A stretch of DNA of 64,000 bases from Bacteroidetes bacterium GWF2_41_31 (lineage in GTDB: Bacteria; Bacteroidota; Bacteroidia; Bacteroidales; F082): assembly GCA_001769215.1 (NCBI GenBank), contig MEOL01000043.1:22310-86309 (forward strand), in the 5' to 3' direction. Every line of letters starts with the position of its first letter. The first letter of the stretch is position 1. The notes below the pieces were generated by a model, which saw only the letters and a list, made by a program, of their open reading frames with translations, ran no database searches and was not told where the DNA came from. The position numbers were made by a program, and so were the translations under genes. Shown piece after piece: positions 54,358-62,644 of this stretch.

Positions 54358-54804
54358 AACAGTAAATTTTAAAGGTTAATTAAAAGGTTTAATACAAATA
54401 ATTGTATGGAGCAAAACTACTGCCTCCATCAAACTTTATTCGGTTAATAACCATTTATTTACGAGTTTAAATGGTTATAATCGTTTATAATTAGATATAT
54501 TATTGATAAAATGACAATTATGCTGGTATGTCGGAACTGTACTTCTTCTTAAATATACATATTCCGTTCTGGCACAGTTATTCTATCAATTCTGGTTGGT
54601 ATGCGACGCTCCTTGCAATTGACCGGTCGGCAGAGCGGCTTCTTATTTGAACATGAAGTTGAATGGAAATAATCTTTTATTTAGATAATAATCAATTATC
54701 AAAACGAAAGACAATACCGGGTTACCTCGTGAATTAAGTTTCTTTGAAAGCTTGCTTTATTAAAAATATGTAATACCTTTGTAATTACAACTAATAAAAA
54801 TATC
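54358..54804. other. 447-bp intergenic, left edge of the accessory island
   Basis: The left ~310 bp show no gene. From ~54677 the sequence matches 58816-58943 (upstream region of the collapsed mazEF copy). It includes an inverted repeat GATAAT-AATCA-ATTATC at 54684-54700, a plausible autorepressor site. Confidence 0.55.
54774..54781 (+). promoter_or_regulatory. -7 element for mazEF
   Basis: TACCTTTG matches TAnnTTTG, 23 nt upstream of mazE. In the decayed copy (58914-58921) it is CACCTTTG, losing the essential TA. Confidence 0.5.
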
Positions 54805-55050
54805 ATGGAGTTATCAGTTATTAAAATAGGAAATTCTAAGGGGTTCAGGCTCAGCAAGACTTTGATTGAAAAATACAACATAAAAGACAAAGTTGAACTG
54901 ATACTTGAAAAGGGGCAGATCATTATAAAACCAATTTCATCACCGAGACAAGGTTGGGAAAAGGCATTCAAAGAAATGAATGAGAATGGTGACGACCAAC
55001 TCTTATTCAACGATGTTTTTGAAAATGAAAATCTGGAAGAATGGAGCTAA
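54805..55050 (+). CDS. mazE: MazE-type AbrB-like antitoxin
   Basis: An 81-residue antitoxin with an AbrB/SpoVT swapped-hairpin N-terminus (LSVIKIGNSKGFRLSKTLIEKYNIKDKVELILEKGQIII), the DNA-binding fold of MazE, and an acidic C-terminal tail (NGDDQLLFNDVFENENLEEWS) that would block the MazF active site. The stop overlaps mazF by 10 nt. The inverted repeat at 54684-54700 and the promoter element 23 nt upstream suit autorepression. The same first codons are preserved in the chimera at 58944. Confidence 0.88.
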   Translation: MELSVIKIGNSKGFRLSKTLIEKYNIKDKVELILEKGQIIIKPISSPRQGWEKAFKEMNENGDDQLLFNDVFENENLEEWS

Positions 55051-55364
55051 TTCAATATCATATTGTCCTGGTGAACCTGGATCCGATAATCGGCAGTGAA
55101 ATAAGAAAGACCAGACCTTGTGTTATTATTTCACCAAATGAAATGAATAAATATCTCAAGACAATTGTTGTAGCTCCAATGACCACTACTTCAAGAAAAT
55201 ATCCAACCAGAATCGAAGTTAAACACGATGGTAAATTAGGCTGGATTGTAATTGATCAAATCCTGACAATTGATAAACTACGTATTGTAAGTACTTTGGG
55301 GAGGCTTTCTAATCCCGAAGTAAAAGAAGTAAAATCAGTAATGAAAGAAACTTTTATTGACTGA
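55041..55364 (+). CDS. mazF: MazF/PemK endoribonuclease toxin
   Basis: A 107-residue PemK-like toxin. 'YHIVLVNLDPIIGSEIRKTRPCVIISPNEMN' is the diagnostic N-terminus, with the RKTRPC loop, 'VVAPMTTTSRKYPTRIEV' strand and 'GWIVIDQILTIDKLRIVSTLGRLS' core completing the SH3-like barrel. It cleaves mRNA at short sequences when released from MazE. Repeat copy R1 starts directly after its stop codon. Confidence 0.9.
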   Translation: MELIQYHIVLVNLDPIIGSEIRKTRPCVIISPNEMNKYLKTIVVAPMTTTSRKYPTRIEVKHDGKLGWIVIDQILTIDKLRIVSTLGRLSNPEVKEVKSVMKETFID

Positions 55365-55895
55365 TTGAAAAATAAAACGAAGGGTAGTAAGTACGATTCT
55401 GAACGGCGCACAACGACCGTCGATGTGTCCGCGTTGAGTTACATCCGTCATCACGGGTAAATGCACGCGATGAATTGGGCGGTATTCGGGTCGCTTATGC
55501 AACAATCATTCACCAAACCCCTGACCTGGTAGTCATCCGACTCATTTCGGAAAATAAAAGGAGTTCGTGCTTTTTGCGTGCCGGTAACAGGACCGCTGAT
55601 TCAGCTTTTGTCAGGCTTAAATTCTAATTAAAAAGACGGCAGCAATACAATCCATCACCACCCATTCCGAGCAAACCTGGCAAACAACTCCATCAATTCT
55701 TACCCCCCAATGTGAAACCAATAAAATTAATTCATTGATTTACCCCTCTAAACACCCGATGATCCATTTACAATGAAAAATGAAACCGATTTAACTCATT
55801 ATAAATGATTGAAAATGTGCTGGTTATTATATAGGTAGAGGGTAAATAAAGTATTGGATAAATAACTTCTGGAGATGGGTTTATATGCTTGTTAA
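55365..55895. repeat. Repeat R, copy 1 (~530 bp, non-coding)
   Basis: Long non-coding segment homologous to copy 2 (56640-57130) and copy 3 (59094-59632). Shared landmarks in order: CTGAACGGCGCACAACGACC-like start, CGATGAATTGGG, CCCCTGACCTGGTAGTCAT, ACTCATTTCGGAAAATAAA, CAATGTGAAACCAATAAAAT, CATTTACAATGAAAAATGAA, GGTTATTATATAGGTAGAGG. It starts at the mazF stop. The three copies differ by scattered substitutions and small indels. The remaining bases to 55973 hold the promoter of the HigB-like gene. Confidence 0.85.
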
Positions 55896-55973
55896 GCCAA
55901 TACAAAGGAAAAATCTTCTTAACATGATCATTTTTTATTTGGAAATAGTTGTCTGAACAGTTAACTTTGCGCG

Positions 55974-56321
55974 ATGGATTTTGAACGTAAAGTAGTAGCA
56001 TATAAAAGATATTTCCTTGATTTTTATGAGGAACTACCTGATAATGTTCAATCCAAAATTGAGTGGACATTAAAGTTGATTCAGATTACCCGACAAGTTC
56101 CGGAAAAGTATTTTAAGCGCATGGTTGGGACTAAAGGGCTTTTTGAGATCCGAATTGAAGTTGGAAATAATATTTATCGGATATTCTCATTTTTTGACCA
56201 TGGAAATTTAGTGGTTTTGGGTAATGCTTTTATAAAAAAAACGCAAAAGACACCAAGGCAGGAAATAGAAAAGGCAATTAAAATAATGGAGGAGTATAAC
56301 AATGAAAAGGGCAGAAAATAA
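55974..56321 (+). CDS. HigB-like RelE-superfamily toxin
   Basis: A 115-residue toxin of the RelE/HigB superfamily, subgroup often labelled phage-derived Gp49-like. 'YKRYFLDFYEELPDNVQSKIEWTLKLIQ' is the N-terminal helical pair; 'FKRMVGTKGLFEIRIEVGNNIYRIFSFFDHGNLVVLGNAFIKKTQKTPRQEIEKAIKI' is the beta-sheet with basic residues and the terminal KKTQKTP helix motif diagnostic of this subgroup. Gene order toxin then antitoxin, with a 20-nt overlap, is the HigBA arrangement. It lies between repeat copies R1 and R2. Confidence 0.88.
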   Translation: MDFERKVVAYKRYFLDFYEELPDNVQSKIEWTLKLIQITRQVPEKYFKRMVGTKGLFEIRIEVGNNIYRIFSFFDHGNLVVLGNAFIKKTQKTPRQEIEKAIKIMEEYNNEKGRK

Positions 56322-56613
56322 AAACATGACATCTCTTGATGAGATTATTAATAAGAAATACGGTAAAAGAGGAGCCCCCAAACGTGAGAAATGGGAACAG
56401 GAGTTTGAATCGTTTAGTCTTGGAGTTTTACTAGAAGAAGCCAGAATAAAACTTGGCATGACTCAAGAAGAACTTGCTGAAAAATGTGGGACAAATAAAT
56501 CGTATATTTCACGAATAGAGAATAATTCATCAGATATTCGACTATCTACTTTAATGAAAATTATTCAACAAGGATTGGGAGGACATCTAAAACTGACTTT
56601 GCAAATAGAATAA
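56302..56613 (+). CDS. HigA-like XRE antitoxin
   Basis: A 103-residue antitoxin with a C-terminal HTH_3 domain: 'LEEARIKLGMTQEELAEKCGTNKSYISRIENNSSDIRLSTLMKII' is a complete XRE helix-turn-helix. The N-terminal extension (MTSLDEIINKKYGKRGAPKREKWEQEFESFSLG) is the part that probably wraps the toxin. Start overlaps the toxin gene by 20 nt. It would repress its own operon. R2 begins about 27 nt downstream. Confidence 0.88.
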   Translation: MKRAENKNMTSLDEIINKKYGKRGAPKREKWEQEFESFSLGVLLEEARIKLGMTQEELAEKCGTNKSYISRIENNSSDIRLSTLMKIIQQGLGGHLKLTLQIE

Positions 56614-56639
56614 TAAATGCATAGGCGATAATAATTAGG

Positions 56640-57130
56640 GCTCTGAACGATGCGCAGCGCCCGGTCCCTACTTTTTATTCGGGATTGAACTACAACCATA
56701 ATGCCGGGTATTATAGTACCCGATGAATTGGGTTGTATTTGGGTCGTCTTATCCAAAATCCCCTGACCTGGTAGTCATTCCACTCATTTCGGAAAATAAA
56801 AAGGAGTTCGTGCTTTTTACAGGCCGGTAGCAGGCCAATAATTCAGCTTTTGTATGCTTGAATACCAATCAAAATGACGACAGCAATACAATTCATCACT
56901 ACCCATTCACAGCAAATCTGACAAACAACTTCATCAATTCTTAAGCCCCAATGTGAAACCAATAAAATTAATTCCCGGATTTACCCCACCAAACACTCGA
57001 TGATTCATTTACAATGAAAAATGAAACCGATTTACCTCATTATAAAGCGATTGAAAATGGGCGGGTTATTATATAGGTAGAGGGTAAAAAATGTATTGGA
57101 TAAATAACCGCCGTAGGTGAGTTTTTCGCC
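56640..57130. repeat. Repeat R, copy 2 (~490 bp)
   Basis: Homologous to copies 1 and 3 over the right ~400 bp; the first ~90 bp are more diverged (TCTGAACGATGCGCAGCGCC). It follows the HigBA pair just as copy 1 follows mazEF, and ends at the 3' side of the serine hydrolase gene. Confidence 0.8.
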
Positions 57131-57146
57131 CGCAGCAACCGTATTT

Positions 57147-58652
57147 TTAATTGATCTTTGTGAAATAAATTCCATCATATTTAAGTCCGGAGATTTTATT
57201 ATTTTCTTTGTGGAACTCAATAACCTGTCCACTACCAGGAATTAACTCAACTCTTATTGAATCTTCATTTTTAAATGGAGTTGAAACACACTGCAAATTT
57301 CCTGCAGCAACTTTTAATCCGGAAGTGCTTTCCTGAATAGTTAAAATCCCGTACTCATCAGATTGATACGTTCCCGAATATTCTGAAAACGGCATGGTTA
57401 GCAACCATGGAAGGTCATTTCTTTTGATAATACCGGCACTTATCATTTTTCTCCCCTCACTTAATTTTTCCGCAAAAGCATTTATTGTTTCATCATAATC
57501 GTTCCATTCCTTTTTTTCTAACAAGTAATCATAAATAAATGTGGCTGTCAGGTGCATCAATTTATCCCCTGCTAAAGCTTCATTAACCATAACAGCGATC
57601 CCTATCTGTTTATCAGGCATAAATGACACATGCGTTGAAAAACCGGCAAATCCACCAAAATGATGAATAACTTTATGGGTTTCATATTCACCATGTAGCC
57701 ACCCAAAACCGTAATGAGTAGGTTTGAACAAACGCTCTGATTCTGGTATATTCACCAATTCTTGCTGAGAGTAGATGATCATGTTTTCCGGAAATATTTG
57801 CTTGCCATTTAATTTACCCTTTCCGACCTGAATCTTTAGCCATTTTGCCATGTCATCAGGAGTAATAATCAAACCGCCAGCCGATTGCATCGTGTTGTCT
57901 TTCTTTTCAAGAGTCATTCTGCTTACCGAATCAATAACCATATAGGGTCTTGCTAATAACCAGTTCTCCTTTTCGGCCCGGGAAATAAACGCTGTAGTAT
58001 GATTCATGCCCATTGGATCAAATATTTTTACCTGCATCCAGTTTTGCCAGGATTTACCCGTTATTTTTTCCAGAATGATAGCATAAATATTGTAACCAAT
58101 ATTCGTGTATTCATAATTGCCATAACCAGCCTCGTTAGGCTTCGTATATTTCATCAATTCAAGTAGGGTTGATTGATCATATTCTCCCGAAAATGCAACA
58201 CGCCAACCAATAGGACCATTCTCAAGTCCGGAAGTGTGAGTTAACAAATCTCTGACTTTTATATTGGCCAGGTCAAGATTTGAATCAATTTTTAAATCAG
58301 GAAAGTATTTTTGAAGTGGATCGTCTAATTTTAAGACGCCTTCATCATCCATTATGACCGCCAACAAAGCGGTAAACGATTTGGTAGCCGATGCAATATA
58401 ATAATTGGTATTGCTGTTTGCGATTAATTGATTTTCAAAATCCGCATATCCATACCCTTCAGCCAGGATCGTTTTGTCTCCTTGTGTTACAACAACGGCA
58501 AATCCGGGAATTCCTAATTTATTAATGGTCATTTCGAAATATTGCTTTGCTTCTTTTTGAAAATTCCCATTTTCAACTTCCTGACTTAAAGCGACCGAGG
58601 TCGTTAATAAGTTGAAGATTATAAAGACTAATTTAGTTTTGAATAATTTCAT
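57147..58652 (-). CDS. Secreted serine hydrolase of the beta-lactamase/class C family
   Basis: A 501-residue secreted protein with a signal peptide (to about residue 23). Serine beta-lactamase-like fold: SxxK motif Ser88-Ala-Thr-Lys91 in YIASATKSFTALL, YxN motif Tyr182-Thr-Asn184 in YEYTNIGYNIY, and HFGGFAGFS as the third-motif equivalent. A C-terminal DUF3471-like domain (about 405-501) follows. Such proteins include penicillin-binding esterases and D-aminopeptidases; activity as a true beta-lactamase is unproven. Sits between R2 and the mazEF remnant, on the opposite strand to the toxin genes. Confidence 0.85.
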   Translation of the reverse strand: MKLFKTKLVFIIFNLLTTSVALSQEVENGNFQKEAKQYFEMTINKLGIPGFAVVVTQGDKTILAEGYGYADFENQLIANSNTNYYIASATKSFTALLAVIMDDEGVLKLDDPLQKYFPDLKIDSNLDLANIKVRDLLTHTSGLENGPIGWRVAFSGEYDQSTLLELMKYTKPNEAGYGNYEYTNIGYNIYAIILEKITGKSWQNWMQVKIFDPMGMNHTTAFISRAEKENWLLARPYMVIDSVSRMTLEKKDNTMQSAGGLIITPDDMAKWLKIQVGKGKLNGKQIFPENMIIYSQQELVNIPESERLFKPTHYGFGWLHGEYETHKVIHHFGGFAGFSTHVSFMPDKQIGIAVMVNEALAGDKLMHLTATFIYDYLLEKKEWNDYDETINAFAEKLSEGRKMISAGIIKRNDLPWLLTMPFSEYSGTYQSDEYGILTIQESTSGLKVAAGNLQCVSTPFKNEDSIRVELIPGSGQVIEFHKENNKISGLKYDGIYFTKIN

Positions 58653-58815
58653 CGTATAGTTTTAGTTTATGACGGTGGTATTTGGTTCTGGTTACAAATG
58701 ATGTCATTTTTTTATTTTTGCTATAGTAGGCATAAACACACGTGTATTGGGGATTGTTTACCCATCATTTTGAAAAACTGAAAACCCAATTTTAAATTCA
58801 GGTCACAGGAAACAT

Positions 58816-58943
58816 TTTTATAGATGATAATCAATTATCAAAATGCAGGACAATACCGGGTTACCTCGTGAATTATGTTTATTTGAAAGCTTGCTTTATT
58901 AATACTATGTAACACCTTTGTAATTACAACCAATCAAAATATC
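58816..58943. repeat. Duplicate of the mazEF upstream region
   Basis: Matches 54677-54804 closely, including the inverted repeat (here GATAAT-CA-ATTATC at 58826-58839) and CCGGGTTACCTCGTGAATTA, but the -7 element is altered to CACCTTTG. Shows that the collapsed locus once had the full mazEF regulatory region. Confidence 0.8.
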
Positions 58944-59093
58944 ATGGAGTTATCAGTTATTAAAACAGACTGGATTGTAATGGATCAAATCCGGACAATT
59001 GATAAACTACGTATTGTCAGTACTTTGGGGAGGATTTCTAATCCCGAAGTAAAAGAAGTAAATTCAGTATTGAAGGAAACTTTTATTGACTGA
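58944..59093 (+). pseudogene. MazE-MazF in-frame deletion chimera
   Basis: Forty-nine codons from ATG to TGA. Residues 1-7 (MELSVIK) equal the start of the intact MazE; after a two-codon seam (T-D) the next ~40 residues (WIVMDQIRTIDKLRIVSTLG...NPEVKEVNSVLKETFID) equal the C-terminal third of MazF. A deletion of about 440 bp joined the two genes without breaking the frame. It lacks the MazE toxin-binding tail and most of MazF, so it is unlikely to be a working toxin. Followed by R copy 3, as mazF is followed by R1. Confidence 0.8.
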
Positions 59094-59632
59094 TTGAAAA
59101 ATAAAACGAAGGGTAACAAGTACGATTCTGAACGGCGCACAACGACCGTCGATGTGTCAGCTTTGTGTTACATCCGTCGTCCCGGGTAAATGCACCCGAT
59201 GAATTGGGTTGTATTCGGTCCGTCTTATCCAACAATCATTCACCAAACCCCTGACCTGGTAGTCATCCTCCCCTCATTTCGGTAAATAAAGGAATCCGTG
59301 CTTTTTGCAGGCCGATAACAGGACCGGTGATTCAACTTTTGGAGGCTTAAACTCCAATCAAAATGACGACCCCAATACAATCCATCACCACCCATTCAAA
59401 GCAAATCTGACAAACAACTCCATCAATTCTTACCCCCCAATGTGAAACCAATAAAATTAATTCATAGATTTACCCCACTAAACACCCGATGATCCATTTG
59501 CAATGAAAAATGAAACCGATTTAACTCATTATAAACGATTGAAAATGGGTGGGTTATTATATATAAAGAGGATAAAAAAATGTATTAGATAAGTAACTGC
59601 CAGAGTTGGGTTTATACGCTCGTTGTGTGGTA
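59094..59632. repeat. Repeat R, copy 3 (~540 bp)
   Basis: Same landmarks as copy 1, close enough to align along its whole length. Its right end (TTTATACGCTCGTTGTGTGG) coincides with the left inverted repeat bounding the next gene. It contains one chance match to the LacI-type core at 59533. Confidence 0.85.
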
Positions 59633-59635
59633 TTT
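59622..59635 (+). repeat. Left inverted repeat of a cassette-like unit
   Basis: GTTGTGTGGTATTT. Its reverse complement (13 of 14 bases) occurs at 60584-60597, just past the stop of the enclosed gene. Confidence 0.65.
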
Positions 59636-59669
59636 TAAAAAGACACTCCGATAATTTAAAACTTATGAT

Positions 59670-60578
59670 ATGAAAAAATTATTAATCCCCATTTTAGCGA
59701 TTGTTATAGGATTGTTTTCCTGCAATAATCCAACTTCAAAAAGTAATGAAAACTCCAATTTATCAGATACTACAGGATTTTTTGCTTCAAAAAACATGAA
59801 AGGATTAGGAACATTTAAGATTGGAGAGTCCACATATTCAGAGATTCTGAAAACAATAAAAGAAGAGATACGAAAAGATAGCCGAAGATATAAAGAATCT
59901 AATTATAAAGATTTGCCACGTTACTCAGGATACGACCCCAAATATTTAGATTTTAAATTCGATAATAATGGAAACATTGCAAGTCGATTCTATAGAGAAG
60001 ATTTTGGTTCAATATTTACTGAAGCTAAGTATGATACAATTAATAGTTATTTGAAAAAAGATTTTCTAGAGAGAGAAATATTTGGCTGTCCGAATATTCG
60101 CGAAATTAGGATGTATAAATATTATATCGGCGACATTGAAATAAATAGTATAGAATTAAAATATTACAAAGACACACTTTATCAAATATATTGTTCCCAA
60201 AATGATGAAGTTGAAGAAGGATTTAAAACTAAATATGGAAGTGGTAGATTGATTAATAATACAGTATGGGAAACTCCACGTGGAAAGACAAATGTTAGAC
60301 CCGAAAATGATGCTGTTTTAAAAAAATCCAAATTAACAAAAATTGATGAAAAAATAATTTGGGAAAACGAATTATTAAAAACTGAATCACAGACATATTG
60401 TGAGTACAAATACGACGGAGATAAATATAAAGGAGCAGGATATTCAAATTCTTATTTTACTATCATATCAAAAAATACGAAGATTATAAATGAAATTAAA
60501 AATTGTGAAAATGCTGCTTATGAAACTAAGAAGAGACTTGAAGAACAAAATAATCAGAAGGATATTAACCAATTATGA
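59670..60578 (+). CDS. Hypothetical lipoprotein in an AT-rich cassette
   Basis: A 302-residue protein with lipobox GLFSC (Cys18) followed by a Ser/Asn-rich linker. The mature part is charged and rich in Lys/Tyr/Asn. No family is recognised. Features include 'KNMKGLGTFKIGESTYSEILK' at the start of the mature domain and a long Lys/Glu-rich helix at the C-terminus. Codon use is far more AT-rich than in the men or sus regions, suggesting transfer. It is bounded on both sides by the 14-nt inverted repeats described separately. Confidence 0.65.
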   Translation: MKKLLIPILAIVIGLFSCNNPTSKSNENSNLSDTTGFFASKNMKGLGTFKIGESTYSEILKTIKEEIRKDSRRYKESNYKDLPRYSGYDPKYLDFKFDNNGNIASRFYREDFGSIFTEAKYDTINSYLKKDFLEREIFGCPNIREIRMYKYYIGDIEINSIELKYYKDTLYQIYCSQNDEVEEGFKTKYGSGRLINNTVWETPRGKTNVRPENDAVLKKSKLTKIDEKIIWENELLKTESQTYCEYKYDGDKYKGAGYSNSYFTIISKNTKIINEIKNCENAAYETKKRLEEQNNQKDINQL

Positions 60579-60583
60579 AATAT

Positions 60584-60597
60584 AAACACCACACAAC
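60584..60597 (-). repeat. Right inverted repeat of a cassette-like unit
   Basis: AAACACCACACAAC is the reverse complement of GTTGTGTGGTGTTT. It lies 6 nt after the stop of the lipoprotein gene. Confidence 0.65.
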
Positions 60598-60748
60598 ATA
60601 CACTATAGCCAATAAAGGTTTCTGTGGTTTTCGAAGTTCATCACCCGCATCAATTTTTGTATCGGTTGATAGGTTCGTAACTCCGCAATGCTTTACTAGC
60701 CATAGCGTCAACATTGGTGGCAAGCTAAATAATTAATAATAAATAGAA
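60598..60748. other. Cassette-junction-like spacer
   Basis: A 151-bp AT-rich spacer with short internal complementarity (ATCAA...TTGAT) and phrases such as CACTATAGCCAATAAAGG and CTTTACTAGCCATAGCGTCA that I associate with junctions between accessory genes in Bacteroidota. It fits neither a canonical attC nor any known ncRNA with confidence. Confidence 0.35.
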
Positions 60749-61468
60749 ATGAATTTTGATTTTTTGATTCCATATATAGACAAACTAATCTATTTCATAC
60801 TGATTCTTTTAATCTTATATGCCATTACTTTAGTCAAATCAAAGGCAAAAAATCGAGCATTAAAATCTGACATTAAAGAGATAACAGATAACAAGGAACA
60901 AGTGATTTCTAAGTATAAAAAAGAAATTGAAGAAATCAGGAAGACACATGAACTTGATATTGCAAGAAGAAAATATCAATATGAAAGTAAACGAGAAGCA
61001 TACTATAAATTTCTCATGTTTCTTGACAATTATAATGCAAAAGCAAGCAGTGAGATGACAGAAAAATTCTTCCCTCTAGTTGATGAATTTATGTCATCTT
61101 ATTTAAAAGCTTCGAATAAGAATAGCAAGAAAGAAGAAAATGCAATTTTAACTAGATTCTTCTCCAAAACAAATAAAGTAACCAAGGAAGCATACGAAGA
61201 TTACAATAAATTAAAAATGGAAACAAATACAATAAAGTTGTCGGCAAGCAAGAAAGTACTTGAGGAGTTAGAATCACTAGAGAATATGACAAAAGAAGGA
61301 CTGGATGAAGCTACGAAAATGATGAAACGTATGCCTACTCTAATTCTTTCAAACGACAAAGATTTCAATAAGGAGTATCAAGACTACATCGAAATTTATG
61401 GAAAAAAAGCAGAAATAATAAAGAAATACCTAATTGAATTTATGAGATTAGATTTGAATCAAATATAG
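60749..61468 (+). CDS. Hypothetical membrane-anchored coiled-coil protein
   Basis: A 239-residue protein with one N-terminal membrane helix (about residues 9-30, LIYFILILLILYAITLV), then a long Lys/Glu-rich coiled coil (about 32-85) and further helices. No enzymatic motif is visible. It is AT-rich and followed 43 nt later by the DUF5677-like gene on the same strand. A paired membrane anchor and cytoplasmic effector is one reading. Otherwise unknown. Confidence 0.6.
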   Translation: MNFDFLIPYIDKLIYFILILLILYAITLVKSKAKNRALKSDIKEITDNKEQVISKYKKEIEEIRKTHELDIARRKYQYESKREAYYKFLMFLDNYNAKASSEMTEKFFPLVDEFMSSYLKASNKNSKKEENAILTRFFSKTNKVTKEAYEDYNKLKMETNTIKLSASKKVLEELESLENMTKEGLDEATKMMKRMPTLILSNDKDFNKEYQDYIEIYGKKAEIIKKYLIEFMRLDLNQI

Positions 61469-61511
61469 CCAGCCAAAAAGTATATACTTCCAGCTATGTG
61501 CAAGATAAAAA

Positions 61512-62309
61512 ATGAACGAAATCGAAAGAATTAGAGAATTAGATGACGATGTATTTGAAGAATTTAAAGTATATTTCTCAAAGACAAGTGCATCAGAATT
61601 TGTAAAGGAATTTCCTACTACAAGCATTTTACTAAATATGTTTTATACAAGTGGAACCTTTATTAAAAGCTCAATATATGACAATTGTGAGTCCGACAAC
61701 TATTATGGAGTAAAGATTTTATATAGAAGTCTAATAGAACATTACCTCAGATTTCAATTCTTATTTGTTAACTGGGGTTTGACAAAGTCTGACAAGTTTG
61801 CCACAGATTATTTAGAATATAACGCTGCTAGAGAAGTACTGGATTTGATTAAAGCAAAAGTTACAGAGCAACAATTATATCAATCGAATTTTAAGATTGA
61901 GCATTGGGATATGTTTTTAAAAGACCATCCTGATTTTAAAAATAAATCACGCAAAGAGGTAGAGATTGAAACTCAAAAGGTAACGTTTAACAATATCATA
62001 AGGTTTCTGAATGAGGAGTTTAAAAAGGGGAATAAGGAGATGTCCAGGTTTCTTGGGGAACTTATAATAGATTACTCGAACTTATCTTCATATGTTCACG
62101 GTGGAATGACATCATATCGGGAAATGATTTCTCATGACAATTTAGTAAAAAGAGAGAAAGAGTACAATAGAATAGCTGGTTTGTCCTTTCAATTGAGTAA
62201 TTCTATAAAATTATTTAGTCTGATAATGTATGTTCAGACTGACAGAGAAAAGTTTAGTCAACATTATCATAATTTAGACAAAATATTAAAACAGATAAAT
62301 GAAAAATGA
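61512..62309 (+). CDS. DUF5677-like helical protein
   Basis: A 265-residue all-helical protein. 'YYGVKILYRSLIEHYLRFQFLF' and 'DYSNLSSYVHGGMTSYREM' are the two conserved blocks seen in DUF5677-type proteins, where an Arg/Glu and a Ser...His pair are conserved; the His-Gly context recalls HEPN-like helical bundles but no RxxxxH motif is clear. AT-rich, same strand as the coiled-coil gene. A role in defence or stress is possible but not demonstrated. Confidence 0.6.
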   Translation: MNEIERIRELDDDVFEEFKVYFSKTSASEFVKEFPTTSILLNMFYTSGTFIKSSIYDNCESDNYYGVKILYRSLIEHYLRFQFLFVNWGLTKSDKFATDYLEYNAAREVLDLIKAKVTEQQLYQSNFKIEHWDMFLKDHPDFKNKSRKEVEIETQKVTFNNIIRFLNEEFKKGNKEMSRFLGELIIDYSNLSSYVHGGMTSYREMISHDNLVKREKEYNRIAGLSFQLSNSIKLFSLIMYVQTDREKFSQHYHNLDKILKQINEK

Positions 62310-62644
62310 AAATTAAAAAGGCGCCCATAACACGCAGATAAAAATTACCAGGACAGTTTATACCTTCAACCCATTTTTTAAACCCAAAAACAACAATTCT
62401 CCAAATCATATTAACCGGATTGATTCATAAAAAATTAAAGAACCAGACTACAACCCAATCAATGAAGCAGTGGCTCATTGGATCGCAAGCCATGTCGCGA
62501 TGAGCACTTTTGACCAAAAAGAGTCAAAGTCATATCATCTACATTTGCACATCAGATTATGATGAGATGGATAATTCAGTGGTTGGTTAATCAAATTTTT
62601 ATTATTATTGCCGGATACAAATAAACAATTCTAAATTTAAACTC
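62310..62644. other. 335-bp intergenic, right edge of the accessory island
   Basis: No gene is seen. A TACATTTG at 62540-62547 (TAnnTTTG) could be a promoter for the carbonic anhydrase gene ~98 nt downstream. Confidence 0.4.

Noticed and set aside
55690..55740. Conserved open frame on the minus strand inside repeat R (VSHW-RID-VVCQ-like) in all three copies
   Set aside because: It has no ATG, starts directly after a stop in every copy and stays under 40 codons; shared ancestry of the repeat explains the similarity.
58653..58815. Possible terminator or promoter with CACACGTGT-like palindrome upstream of the serine hydrolase gene
   Set aside because: The short palindrome has no supporting context.
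59533..59541. A further AAACGATTG in repeat R3
   Set aside because: The other R copies have AAATGATTG or AAGCGATTG at this point, so the match is by chance and not part of the regulon.
61478..61489. 12-bp palindrome AAGTATATACTT between the two AT-rich genes
   Set aside because: AT-only palindromes of this size are expected by chance in this composition.
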